The notes under the pieces: generated by a model | The model's input: the letters and a program-made list of their open reading frames with translations, nothing else | What the model was told of the DNA's origin: nothing | The model's database searches: none | DNA from: an archaeon | Lineage (GTDB): Archaea; Thermoproteota; Nitrososphaeria; Nitrososphaerales; JACAEJ01 | DNA: 14,225 nucleotides | Assembly: GCA_024256265.1 (NCBI GenBank) | Contig: JACGUK010000040.1 | Coordinates: forward strand, 1 to 14,225 | Direction of reading: 5' to 3' | Program-made: the position numbers and the translations under genes | Part shown: positions 1 to 6,712 of the stretch, piece by piece | Layout of the letters: every line of letters begins with the position of its first letter | How positions within the stretch are numbered: position 1 is the first letter of the stretch

Positions 1-135
1 AAAATCTTTAACAGCCCTTAAAACTGATGGGACTGCATGGCTTTTCTTATGGAAATAAAGTAAGTAGAAGGCATGAGCCAATTGGGTTGTGATCAAGATT
101 GGAAACAATCGGATGAAAATGGATAAATCGAAGAT
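1..135 (-). pseudogene. In-frame C-terminal tail of the interrupted GT2 gene, running off the window edge
   Basis: Reading the minus strand past the TAA at 136-138, the same frame stays open for 45 codons to the window edge. It starts IFDLSIFIRLFPILITTQLA and continues with residues such as FYLLYFHKK and VLRAVKDF. Rhamnosyltransferase-type GT2 proteins carry just such a hydrophobic, then basic, tail straight after the R/K-N-x-L motif that ends the upstream ORF. The tail therefore belongs to the same gene and has been cut off by one nonsense codon, most simply AAA to TAA. No independent start or ribosome binding site is visible for it. The true end lies outside the window. Confidence 0.72.
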
Positions 136-882
136 TTAAAACATAGTTGCCAATAGATTCTTTGTATAAAAATACAAGTTGTAATCATTTATTCCACAAA
201 GAGTCGGACTCCTAGCATGGTAAACTACACAGTCTGGGATATATACCACTTTGTATCCTGCTTTCCAACATCTAAGACCAAAGTCTATATCTTCAGATAG
301 CAAGAAGAAATCTGGATTAAGAAGGAAGCCAAACTCATTCATTAACTTCCTTCTAGTCAAAAATATTGCTCCAATAGGGTGAGTCACATAATCGAAGTTT
401 GAATATTGTCCTACATCAACTTCGCTTCTGCCTCTGTCCCATCCTTGACCCAAAATATTAATTGTACCACCACATCCGTCCAATACTTGATTCATAAAGA
501 GAGATTTTATCCTAGGACATACAGCAGCCACATTCTCATCAAGTTCTAGAACACTTACGAGTTTACTTAACCAATCAGGAGTGACAAGAACATCATTGTT
601 TAAAACAGCTATGTATTCTCCTTTAGAGTTCTCTACACCTACGTTTACAGCTTTAGCATAGCCAAAATTTTTCACAAGTCTAATTAGCTTAACTTCTGCA
701 AATTTATTCTCTATCAATGCTAGATCATCACTCGATGCATTGTCCACTACAATTATTTCTAATCTTGAGCGGGGGTATTGCGTAGCAATTATTGATGGGA
801 GGCATTTGGGGAGCCATCCCTTACCATAATTCACAATTATTATATCCACAGAGGGTGAACTATCAGTCTCAAATTTAACCAA
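136..882 (-). CDS. GT2 glycosyltransferase, rhamnosyltransferase-like, prematurely stopped
   Basis: This is a family 2 (GT-A fold) glycosyltransferase that would transfer a sugar from a nucleotide-sugar donor onto a growing surface glycan at the cytoplasmic face of the membrane. Visible motifs are the opening beta strand VDIIIVNYG (12-20), VVDNASSD (45-52), the KNFGYAKAVN segment (71-80), LNNDV at 94-98 where the DxD metal site lies, and SEDIDFGLR (196-204) with the probable catalytic base. The start is TTG at 882. No in-frame ATG lies between it and the preceding stop, and GAGG sits just upstream. Only 9 bases separate it from the radical SAM gene, in the same frame, so the two are surely cotranscribed. 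The product ends at residue 248, before the family's hydrophobic tail, and that tail continues in frame after the TAA. The GT-A core is complete, so a truncated product might keep some activity. The rhamnosyl specificity is inferred from family resemblance and the nearby rml genes. Confidence 0.85.
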   Translation of the reverse strand: MVKFETDSSPSVDIIIVNYGKGWLPKCLPSIIATQYPRSRLEIIVVDNASSDDLALIENKFAEVKLIRLVKNFGYAKAVNVGVENSKGEYIAVLNNDVLVTPDWLSKLVSVLELDENVAAVCPRIKSLFMNQVLDGCGGTINILGQGWDRGRSEVDVGQYSNFDYVTHPIGAIFLTRRKLMNEFGFLLNPDFFLLSEDIDFGLRCWKAGYKVVYIPDCVVYHARSPTLCGINDYNLYFYTKNLLATMF

Positions 883-891
883 GTGCCATCC

Positions 892-1977
892 TCAAATATT
901 AATCACATTACATATTTTGGTTAGAAAACAATTAACTGGCCCGGTACAGTAGTACCAACAAAAACATTTATTCTCTTTTCGTTTAAGCATTTCTCTAAAT
1001 TCTTGTATTCTCTTGTCTCGCCAGATTTCATTAAAACTTTTTTCACGCAAATTGCCAAGGCGTTGTATAAACTCTGGACAAGCGTAAGCGTTCCCATAGG
1101 GGTCGATTTTTAGCGAAAAAAACGCGCAAAAACATTTATATCTGGTCATTAGATGTTTAGTATTAAAAAAAAATGCTGGAAATTCTTTATAATAAGTATT
1201 TCTTAACCATTCATATTTTTTAATCAGTCTATCAAAACAAAGAGTAAATCGTTTTTTATCTTCCTTTGAGATTTTTAATTGTTTTTCGCTTATATGAAAA
1301 ATAGACCCTTCATGTATAGGCTGGAAAATTATTTCATCAACTTTTGTTTTCCAATATTCTATGAATTCTTCCAGTTCATTGTAATTTGTTCCACTGACTG
1401 CTGCTCTAATGATAATTCTTGGTTTTTTGGATTTTCTAACTTTTTTAAGTTCTTCGATTCCTTTTTGTAATAAATCAAAAGAACCCTCAAAACCTCTTAT
1501 GTAATCGTGTACTTGTGCCTTATGGCTCTCAACGCTGATGGTTATCGAATCAAGTCCCGAATTTACTAACAATTCTACTTTTTTTTCTAATAATGAACCG
1601 TTTGTATTAATGTTGACACTCATCCCGTATTTTTTTGCTTCAACTATCAAAATGCCGATATCATCCCTTAGAAGAGGCTCACCGCCAGTTATAGTAAGAA
1701 TGCAGACTCCTGCTTTTCCTGCCTGTTTTATAATGTTAAAACACTCGTCTGTGTCTAATTCATCTTTAGTCTTCATTCCAAGTTTCCAATAATTACAATA
1801 CTTGCATCGAAAATTACACCTAAATGTGATATCCCAACCAAGATATAGTGGACCTCTTTTTGGTTTTTTTAGAAAAATATAATTCAATAAATTATCAATT
1901 CCCGTGAAGAAGCATCTGATGATATTTAAATCATATTTCCGTCTGAAATTAAACTTGTCGAATATAGTTCTAACCAT
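892..1977 (-). CDS. Radical SAM protein with a SPASM-like C-terminal domain
   Basis: A radical SAM enzyme of 361 residues, predicted to cleave S-adenosylmethionine with a [4Fe-4S] cluster. The cluster motif CxxxCxxC is at C54, C58 and C61 (CNFRCKYC), followed by the SAM-binding GGEPL (98-102) and NTNGSLL (124-130). The C-terminal part has the SPASM pattern: C284, G295 and C300 (a G-x4-C unit), then C338, C340, C344 and C350, enough to ligate one or two further clusters. Length fits the MoaA/PqqE/SPASM group. The substrate cannot be read from sequence. Position directly before a GT2 gene suggests modification of a glycan, lipid carrier or glycosylated protein, but peptide modification is equally possible. 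The start is ATG. No ribosome binding site is seen, and a TTAA-containing box about 30 bases upstream would suit a leaderless transcript. The gene is very AT-rich with long A and T runs, unlike the rml and ABC genes. Confidence 0.88.
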   Translation of the reverse strand: MVRTIFDKFNFRRKYDLNIIRCFFTGIDNLLNYIFLKKPKRGPLYLGWDITFRCNFRCKYCNYWKLGMKTKDELDTDECFNIIKQAGKAGVCILTITGGEPLLRDDIGILIVEAKKYGMSVNINTNGSLLEKKVELLVNSGLDSITISVESHKAQVHDYIRGFEGSFDLLQKGIEELKKVRKSKKPRIIIRAAVSGTNYNELEEFIEYWKTKVDEIIFQPIHEGSIFHISEKQLKISKEDKKRFTLCFDRLIKKYEWLRNTYYKEFPAFFFNTKHLMTRYKCFCAFFSLKIDPYGNAYACPEFIQRLGNLREKSFNEIWRDKRIQEFREMLKRKENKCFCWYYCTGPVNCFLTKICNVINI

Positions 1978-2085
1978 TATAAATTGAATTTCTTTCTCTC
2001 TTTCTTAAGTATTTCCTCTCTTCTATATGACCATGCTTAAAATCCCAAAAGAGTTAAATGAAACTGATCCAGATAATTACGAACC
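1978..2085. promoter_or_regulatory. Divergent promoter region between the radical SAM gene and the exoprotein gene
   Basis: This 108-base AT-rich gap separates two divergent transcription units, so it must hold promoters in both directions. On the minus strand, ACTTAAG (about 2003-2009) lies near -30 from the radical SAM ATG and could be its TATA element, giving a leaderless or very short-leader mRNA. On the plus strand, CTTAAAATC near 2035-2043 is a candidate TATA element about 45 bases before the exoprotein ATG. Neither gene shows a Shine-Dalgarno sequence. A 24-codon ORF at 2027-2101 also crosses this gap. The box assignments are by eye. Confidence 0.4.
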
Positions 2086-2658
2086 ATGGTTCCATCGATA
2101 AAAAAAGTATTAAACGTTATACTGATTTCTCTTATTCTTCTTTCACCTATTGTGTATTTAGCAATTCTAAATCTGGCAATTCCTCAATCAAGCATAAAAT
2201 TCCATGCTGGATGGGAAGATAATTCCTTTCAAAATGGATGGAGATTGGCAAGCAATAAACCAGTCAACGCAAGCATATTGAGTGAGAACGGGATATTGAA
2301 GGTCTATGCTAACGGGAATCTATCAGCAGGTACAATTGTTACAGCGCAAAGAATTGATGGGCTCGAGTTTAACTTAGATACCTATAGATACCTTAAAGTA
2401 TCGATCATGACTTCAGGGCCTGATGTTGCCGCCATTATTGAAATTTGGACAGGACCAGATCTAGACTATTTACATACAGTTTTGTTGAAAACTTACAATG
2501 ATGGGAATTGGCATACAGAGATCATTGATCTCTTATATTTTGGGATTTATGGTTCAGGTCTTTTTATGATCGAACTAGGTTGGATGCAAGTATATGAAGG
2601 TTCTAGTAGCATGGCATGCTATAGCCAACTCTCATTCAATAGCTTGGAGGTTACTTGA
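2086..2658 (+). CDS. Membrane-anchored or secreted beta-rich protein of unknown function
   Basis: I do not recognise a named family. The protein has 190 residues: a basic start (KK at 6-7), one hydrophobic helix at about 8-31 that is a signal anchor or signal peptide, then about 155 residues that should lie outside the cell. The outer part alternates short hydrophobic stretches with turns rich in Gly, Asn and Asp (for example GWEDNSFQNGW at 42-52, TGPDLDYLH at 122-130, YNDGNWH at 137-143). This suggests an all-beta sandwich of the carbohydrate-binding kind. Two N-glycosylation sequons, N61-A-S and N78-L-S, are present. The start is the first ATG after an in-frame TAA at 2074-2076. Its stop overlaps the start of the membrane glycosyltransferase gene, so the two are probably translationally coupled and may work together, for instance in binding or presenting the glycan acceptor. 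That role is inference only. Confidence 0.72.
   Translation: MVPSIKKVLNVILISLILLSPIVYLAILNLAIPQSSIKFHAGWEDNSFQNGWRLASNKPVNASILSENGILKVYANGNLSAGTIVTAQRIDGLEFNLDTYRYLKVSIMTSGPDVAAIIEIWTGPDLDYLHTVLLKTYNDGNWHTEIIDLLYFGIYGSGLFMIELGWMQVYEGSSSMACYSQLSFNSLEVT
2646..2651 (+). promoter_or_regulatory. Ribosome binding site that sets the GT-C start
   Basis: GGAGGT lies inside the end of the exoprotein gene. It is 6 bases from ATG 2658 but only 3 bases from an in-frame TTG at 2655, so it favours the ATG start and the TGATG stop/start overlap. Confidence 0.65.
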
Positions 2659-4091
2659 TGCCTTCAAGAGTTCAAAATGTAAAGGATGATTCTTTAATTT
2701 GTAAGCAAGGTAGGTTTAATATTATTCCAAGGAGTGTTAGACCTTATAAAGCAACTATAATCAAATGGGGATTAATAGGCTACCTGATCAGAATTGCAAT
2801 AATGCCTTTGTTTGCCCAAACTGACTTGATTCTAATAGCTCGGACAGGTGTTATACTGTGTCAAAACCACCAATTAGTCCTTAGTGCGTACTCCCTTGGA
2901 TCCATAACTTGGATATTTGCCTCTGTATATGCCTTATTTAATCCTATTTTGCCTAATACAGTTCTAAGCGAACTTACCTCAAATACTTCTTACACACCTA
3001 GTTTTGCTCTATCTTCTCTTTTCCATTTATCACAACCAGGCATTTCGGTGTTTCTTTTCATATCCAAAATACCCTATTTAGTTTTTGATTTCGCACTAGC
3101 CTTACTACTCCTTCACATGATCGATAATGGTGAAAAGGCTTTGCTCGCCTTCAAACTTTGGATTATAAATCCAATATCAATATTTATTTCCTACGCTGTT
3201 GGTCAATTTGATATTATTCCCACTTTTTTCCTAATATTGGCATTGTTCTTCTTCAAAAGACGCAGAGAGCTACCAAGTATTTTATCGCTTGGTGTATGTG
3301 GGGCTCTTAAAATGTTTGGATTTCTTTTTATGCTACCAATGGCATTGATCTACTTAAAAGAACATAGTAGCCTAAAATCTAAAATAAAGCATCTATTCTT
3401 AATGTTCATAGTAGGCTTCTTGCCTTTAGCCGTTAGTCAAATTTCTATATTCTTAACACCAATATACTATGAGTCTGCCAATTTAGCTTCGCCATTTAAA
3501 TTTGAGATTCATGGATTTTTTGGAAACGCTTTTTATAGCAGAGGTGAACTAGGAAATCCGCTTCTTATATCAGTTTTCTCCTATATCCTAGAGTATTCAT
3601 TTAGACTCGGCTTAGACACTCTCGGGTCAATAGAAATATACACTATTCCCTTTATTTATGGTTTGTTTCTGTCGGGAATAGTTTATGTAAGAGACTGGTC
3701 TTTTGAAAAACTTTGGAAGGCATTTTTACTATTTTTAATAGCATACTATGCTTTTGCTTTTTTCCACCCGCAATGGTTTGTTTGGGGATTACCTCTTTTG
3801 ATATTGTTAGTGGCAGAAGATCGCAACAGGTATCTCAATCTTTATCTCCTTCTTATACCCTTATTTTTTATCCTTACTTGTTACTGGAACGATTATCTTA
3901 CATCATTGTTTATGCCTATTATTCATCAGGCGTACTTTTGGCCAGGGCCACACGATTTATTAAACTATCTTGGCTTTCCAGTTTATCCTGTAATTAGCAT
4001 CTTCAGATCTATTTTCTCAGCAGTGTGTATTATTTTTATAGTATTAATGCTCGGGATAGACCGTCTTTTGCACATGAGTAAAACTAAATGA
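2658..4091 (+). CDS. Multi-spanning GT-C fold glycosyltransferase, mannosyltransferase-like
   Basis: An integral membrane protein of 477 residues with roughly ten hydrophobic helices, resembling archaeal GT-C enzymes related to PIG-M/DUF2029-type mannosyltransferases. Such enzymes take the sugar from a polyprenyl-phosphate carrier and act on the outer side of the membrane. The segment QTDLILIARTG (54-64), after the first helix, matches the family's first outer loop, and D56 is the best candidate catalytic acid. WIINPISIFISYAVGQFDII (168-187), with its GQFD motif, is a family hallmark, followed by a Phe-rich helix and basic KRRR (200-203). The ATG at 2658 is preferred over TTG 2655 because of SD spacing. 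The gene overlaps the stop of the exoprotein gene by one base. The donor could be the product of the DPM-like enzyme encoded at 6713-7588. Sugar and acceptor are unknown. Downstream lies a decayed region on the opposite strand. Confidence 0.75.
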   Translation: MPSRVQNVKDDSLICKQGRFNIIPRSVRPYKATIIKWGLIGYLIRIAIMPLFAQTDLILIARTGVILCQNHQLVLSAYSLGSITWIFASVYALFNPILPNTVLSELTSNTSYTPSFALSSLFHLSQPGISVFLFISKIPYLVFDFALALLLLHMIDNGEKALLAFKLWIINPISIFISYAVGQFDIIPTFFLILALFFFKRRRELPSILSLGVCGALKMFGFLFMLPMALIYLKEHSSLKSKIKHLFLMFIVGFLPLAVSQISIFLTPIYYESANLASPFKFEIHGFFGNAFYSRGELGNPLLISVFSYILEYSFRLGLDTLGSIEIYTIPFIYGLFLSGIVYVRDWSFEKLWKAFLLFLIAYYAFAFFHPQWFVWGLPLLILLVAEDRNRYLNLYLLLIPLFFILTCYWNDYLTSLFMPIIHQAYFWPGPHDLLNYLGFPVYPVISIFRSIFSAVCIIFIVLMLGIDRLLHMSKTK

Positions 4092-4396
4092 CAAAATTAT
4101 CTTAATGAGTAGAGCGAATTTATAATGTATTAAGAGAGACCACCTTTACATAAACATGTAACGGAATAATGACTCAACCTTATTTGTGATATGCTTTTTT
4201 ACAAATGCTAAGTTGTAAGATGGCCCTTGATGTCTCAGAAATCTCTTTTAGGATTAATCTCGTAATCCTACCCATAGTTGCGAATAGTAATACGAAAGTT
4301 ACCCTCGTGGGACATTGTATATCTCTGCTAATTTCAAAATTTCTTTGTGTACTTTCTCATCAAAAGATCATGTTTGTAATATTACTAAAGAATTCT
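4092..4396. other. Gene-poor gap between convergent units, with possible coding debris
   Basis: About 300 AT-rich bases lie between the end of the GT-C gene and the end of the broken reductase gene. I see no intact gene, RNA or clear terminator. On the minus strand a 22-codon stretch between stops (about 4299-4367) reads protein-like (FDEKVHKEILKLAEIYNVPR). A second frame just beyond it continues for some 40 codons with hydrophobic then charged residues (VTFVLLFATMGRITRLILKE). These could be pieces of one frameshifted gene next to the broken reductase, but I cannot name a family. Confidence 0.35.
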
Positions 4397-5265
4397 TTAT
4401 CTTTTAGATTCTTTCCAATCAATTTTCCAATATCCTTCTATGTATTCCTTCAAAGCCTCATCCCATCGTCTCATTTCGTTCATACCAAGCAACTCAAGCA
4501 TGTAGTTTCTTGAAGCCTCGGATCTTGCTCTAGGCGCAGGCAAAGGAAAGTTAGCAGAAGTCACTGGTTCAATCATAACATCAGACCTCCCCAAGCACTC
4601 GACGATCTTCTTGGCAACTTCATATCTTGAAGCGTAACCCTTGTTAGTGCAATGATAAAGCCCGTAGCGTTTAATTACAATTAGATCCGCCAAACATCTT
4701 GAGAAATCCAAAGTATATGTTAGACTACCAATCTTATCAGTGACAACTTTCAGCCGGTTTGTTTTGTCCAACAGCTTAATGATCTTTGCAACAAACTTCT
4801 TGTCCTTTTTAGGGCCGCCTCCGATCATCCAGCCGGCTCGAACAACGTAGTATTTGTACAGCAAGCTTTGAACTATTTTTTCGCCCTCTAACTTACTTCA
4901 AATTCCGTGTAAGGCTCAGGCTTATTTCCGTCGAAAACACCTATGGTACTTATGTAGACCATTTCAATGGCGTATTTCTGGCACATTAAGGCAACGTTCT
5001 GAGTACCTATTGTGTTGCTCAGGTATGCGTGATCTGGGTCAAGCTCACATTTATCGACATCTGTTTCGGCCGCGAGATGTACCACCATATCTGGCTTTAC
5101 CTTGATGAACTTCTTAAGTTGCTCGAAGTTCCGCACATCCAAATATTCTATTCCTTCCTCTGATGTGTCTACATCCGTTGCATAAATCTCATGGCCTCTT
5201 TCTCTCAATATTGGGCATAAAGCACTTCCTAGCATTCCAGCAGCACCAGTGACAAGTATCCTCAT
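4397..5265 (-). pseudogene. Broken RmlD-like SDR reductase lacking its catalytic tyrosine
   Basis: An NAD(P)-dependent short-chain dehydrogenase of the dTDP-4-dehydrorhamnose reductase type, split over two frames. The first part (5265 to 4888, ATG start) has the Rossmann TGAAGMLG motif (6-13), HLAAETDVDKCE (63-74), STIGVFDG (106-113) and KPEPYTEFE, then runs into TAG. The second frame resumes at once with SKLEGEKIVQSLL and RAGWMIGGG, and reads through NKGYASRYEVAKKIVE and FPLPAPRARSEASRN to the natural end. Relatives, including the intact rmlD of this window, have roughly ten residues between these parts (PNPINYYG-like). So about 30 bases, not a multiple of three, are missing, and with them the Tyr of YxxxK. 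Reversing the frameshift alone would not restore the active site. Everything else is well preserved, which points to recent loss. The substrate may differ from that of the intact copy, since the STDYVFDG motif is STIGVFDG here. Confidence 0.85.
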
Positions 5266-5380
5266 CTTAACCCACTATATTCTGATATGCTAAACAGGCT
5301 CATTATGGATATTATTAAACTATCTGCCCTTTTATCCCAGTCCCATTCTCCAGCGCTTCCTTACGAACTCTCTTATAAAG
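5262..5380 (-). pseudogene. Probable C-terminal remnant of a GT4 (group 1) glycosyltransferase
   Basis: The minus strand reads LYKRVRKEALE in one frame (5380 to 5348). After a two-base slip it reads EWDWDKRADSLIISIMSLFS and a short tail ending in TGA at 5262-5264. Many GT4 enzymes end this way, with an Arg/Lys-rich helix, then F/W-x-W-D/E-K-x-A and a last helix. The TGA overlaps the ATG of the broken RmlD-like gene as ATGA, a junction expected of a former operon, and this is the strongest argument that the frame was once coding. No GT4 core motif (E-x7-E) is seen upstream, so the rest of the gene has been lost or has decayed beyond recognition. The assignment rests on a short match made by eye. 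Confidence 0.42.
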
Positions 5381-5561
5381 ATTTAACTATGGATAGGCCC
5401 TCTTACGAATGATTAATGCCAAGATATATCGTTGGTAAGAGCAAGCCTCTTACTTCACATCATTCCATCTTAATGACGAATCAATTCGACAAAAACTCAA
5501 ACCCCTTAAGTTGAAAGAGTCTATTTTCCATATATGTATGTCCTTAATACGGGCTTGCTGC
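5381..5561. other. Gap after the membrane GT2 gene, with one hairpin
   Basis: No gene is visible. A perfect 7-bp stem with a 5-base loop (GTAAGAG...CTCTTAC, 5435-5453) lies about 110 bases past the stop of the minus-strand GT2 gene. It is not followed by a T-run on that strand, so a terminator role is only possible. Together with the broken genes next door this looks like decayed sequence. Confidence 0.35.
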
Positions 5562-6680
5562 TCAGTAACTTGGTTTCTCGTTTAGTTCTCTAGTCATTAA
5601 ACCTCTCAAGCATTGTATAACGTATACCAGGTGAATTAGGGGTATGCCAAACATAGCTAAAAGAGCAATAACACCACTCTTACTTGCTAGCAGTCCTGAT
5701 ACGAAGCTTGCAGCAAGATAGATCAAACCCAGTATTCCAACTAGTAGTAAAGTGAAATATGAAAATTGGCTGAAGAGTGTTAAGACCGTCACGAAGATAA
5801 TTGTCACAACGCTTAGTAGGGATGATATGAAAAATAAATTCCTTTGTTCTCTGTATTTTTTTGACAAGAAACCCCTGTAAAAAGCGTAATTTCCTATCTG
5901 ACGAATTAGTGGAATAAACAGAGGCCGCCTTTTGTGATAAACGATAACATCATTTGCATACAATATCTTTTTACCCTGATTTCGGATTTTTGCGCTGACA
6001 AGTGCATCGTCCGCCGCTCTGATACCAACTGGAAAACTACCGATCTTAAGTAGCAGATCACGCCGGACAAGTAGATTGCATGCTGGGGCAACATCTCGAA
6101 TAAGCTTTTGCTTACATGGCGTATAGCGGCACCTGGCAGGTCCCGTACCTAAATACGAAGCCAGAACTGCGCTACTTGCTCTCTCCATCAAACTCTCATC
6201 ATGAGGCGAGATGCCAGGCCCACATACAGCGCCTATACTAGGGTCTTCAAAGTACCTCACAGAATTGCGGAGCCAATCAGGATGTGGAAACGCGTCATCA
6301 TCAATGAATGCACATATCTCGCCTGATGCTCTAGCTATCGCGACGTTTCTCTTATATCCTGGTGATTCATTGCTCACATTTAACCCTATCACATTATCAC
6401 TAGACATCAAGGGGTCAATATTTCCAGCTACTATAATTTCGAAGTTACGATAGTTAAGTTTCAGGCAATGTTCTAAACACTTCTTAAGGGTTTCCTTATT
6501 TTTATAAAAAGCTACTATGATAGAGACTTTAGGATGGAAAGTGCTCATTTTAGCACTTCCTGTAGCTCCTAAGAACTTTAAGCGCAGTACTACCTCGAAA
6601 ATAGTGTACATAATTAATGTCAATATTGTATAAGGGATGATTAAGAAACCATGCAATGTTGGGCTTGTTCTTGTAGCCAA
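5562..6680 (-). CDS. Membrane-associated GT2 glycosyltransferase
   Basis: A GT-A fold family 2 glycosyltransferase of 372 residues. There is one hydrophobic segment at about 11-36, then the catalytic domain: KVSIIVAFYKN (51-61), FIDDDAFPHPDWL (125-137) with the metal-binding DDD at 127-129, CNLLVRRDLLLKIGSF (201-216), and ADDALVSAKIRNQGKKILY (223-241), where D224/D225 stand in place of the usual ED. Three C-terminal hydrophobic helices (about 283-303, 306-328, 335-358) anchor it to the membrane. It probably adds sugars to a lipid-linked glycan on the inner face. The start is TTG at 6680, immediately after an in-frame TAA, with no good ribosome binding site. ATG 6611 (residue 24) or ATG 6548 (residue 45) are alternatives, but the latter would lose the N-terminal helix. 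It lies 32 bases after the DPM-like gene in the same operon. Donor and acceptor are unknown. Confidence 0.82.
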   Translation of the reverse strand: MATRTSPTLHGFLIIPYTILTLIMYTIFEVVLRLKFLGATGSAKMSTFHPKVSIIVAFYKNKETLKKCLEHCLKLNYRNFEIIVAGNIDPLMSSDNVIGLNVSNESPGYKRNVAIARASGEICAFIDDDAFPHPDWLRNSVRYFEDPSIGAVCGPGISPHDESLMERASSAVLASYLGTGPARCRYTPCKQKLIRDVAPACNLLVRRDLLLKIGSFPVGIRAADDALVSAKIRNQGKKILYANDVIVYHKRRPLFIPLIRQIGNYAFYRGFLSKKYREQRNLFFISSLLSVVTIIFVTVLTLFSQFSYFTLLLVGILGLIYLAASFVSGLLASKSGVIALLAMFGIPLIHLVYVIQCLRGLMTRELNEKPSY

Positions 6681-6712
6681 TTATAGCGTCTTTGACTAAC
6701 ACTTTCACTTGT

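Noticed and set aside
136..138. Programmed read-through of the GT2 stop, for example by pyrrolysine
   Set aside because: The codon is TAA, whereas pyrrolysine uses TAG. No recoding structure is evident, so a nonsense mutation is simpler.
2027..2101. 24-codon ORF (MTMLKIPKELNETDPDNYEP and four more residues) crossing the start of the exoprotein gene
   Set aside because: It is too short to judge, with no family, no ribosome binding site, and out-of-frame overlap with a better gene. It could be a leader peptide or a remnant of a lost gene.
4205..4513. Plus-strand open frame of 102 codons
   Set aside because: It lies antisense to the end of the broken reductase gene, has no family resemblance or ribosome binding site, and its composition follows the opposite strand.
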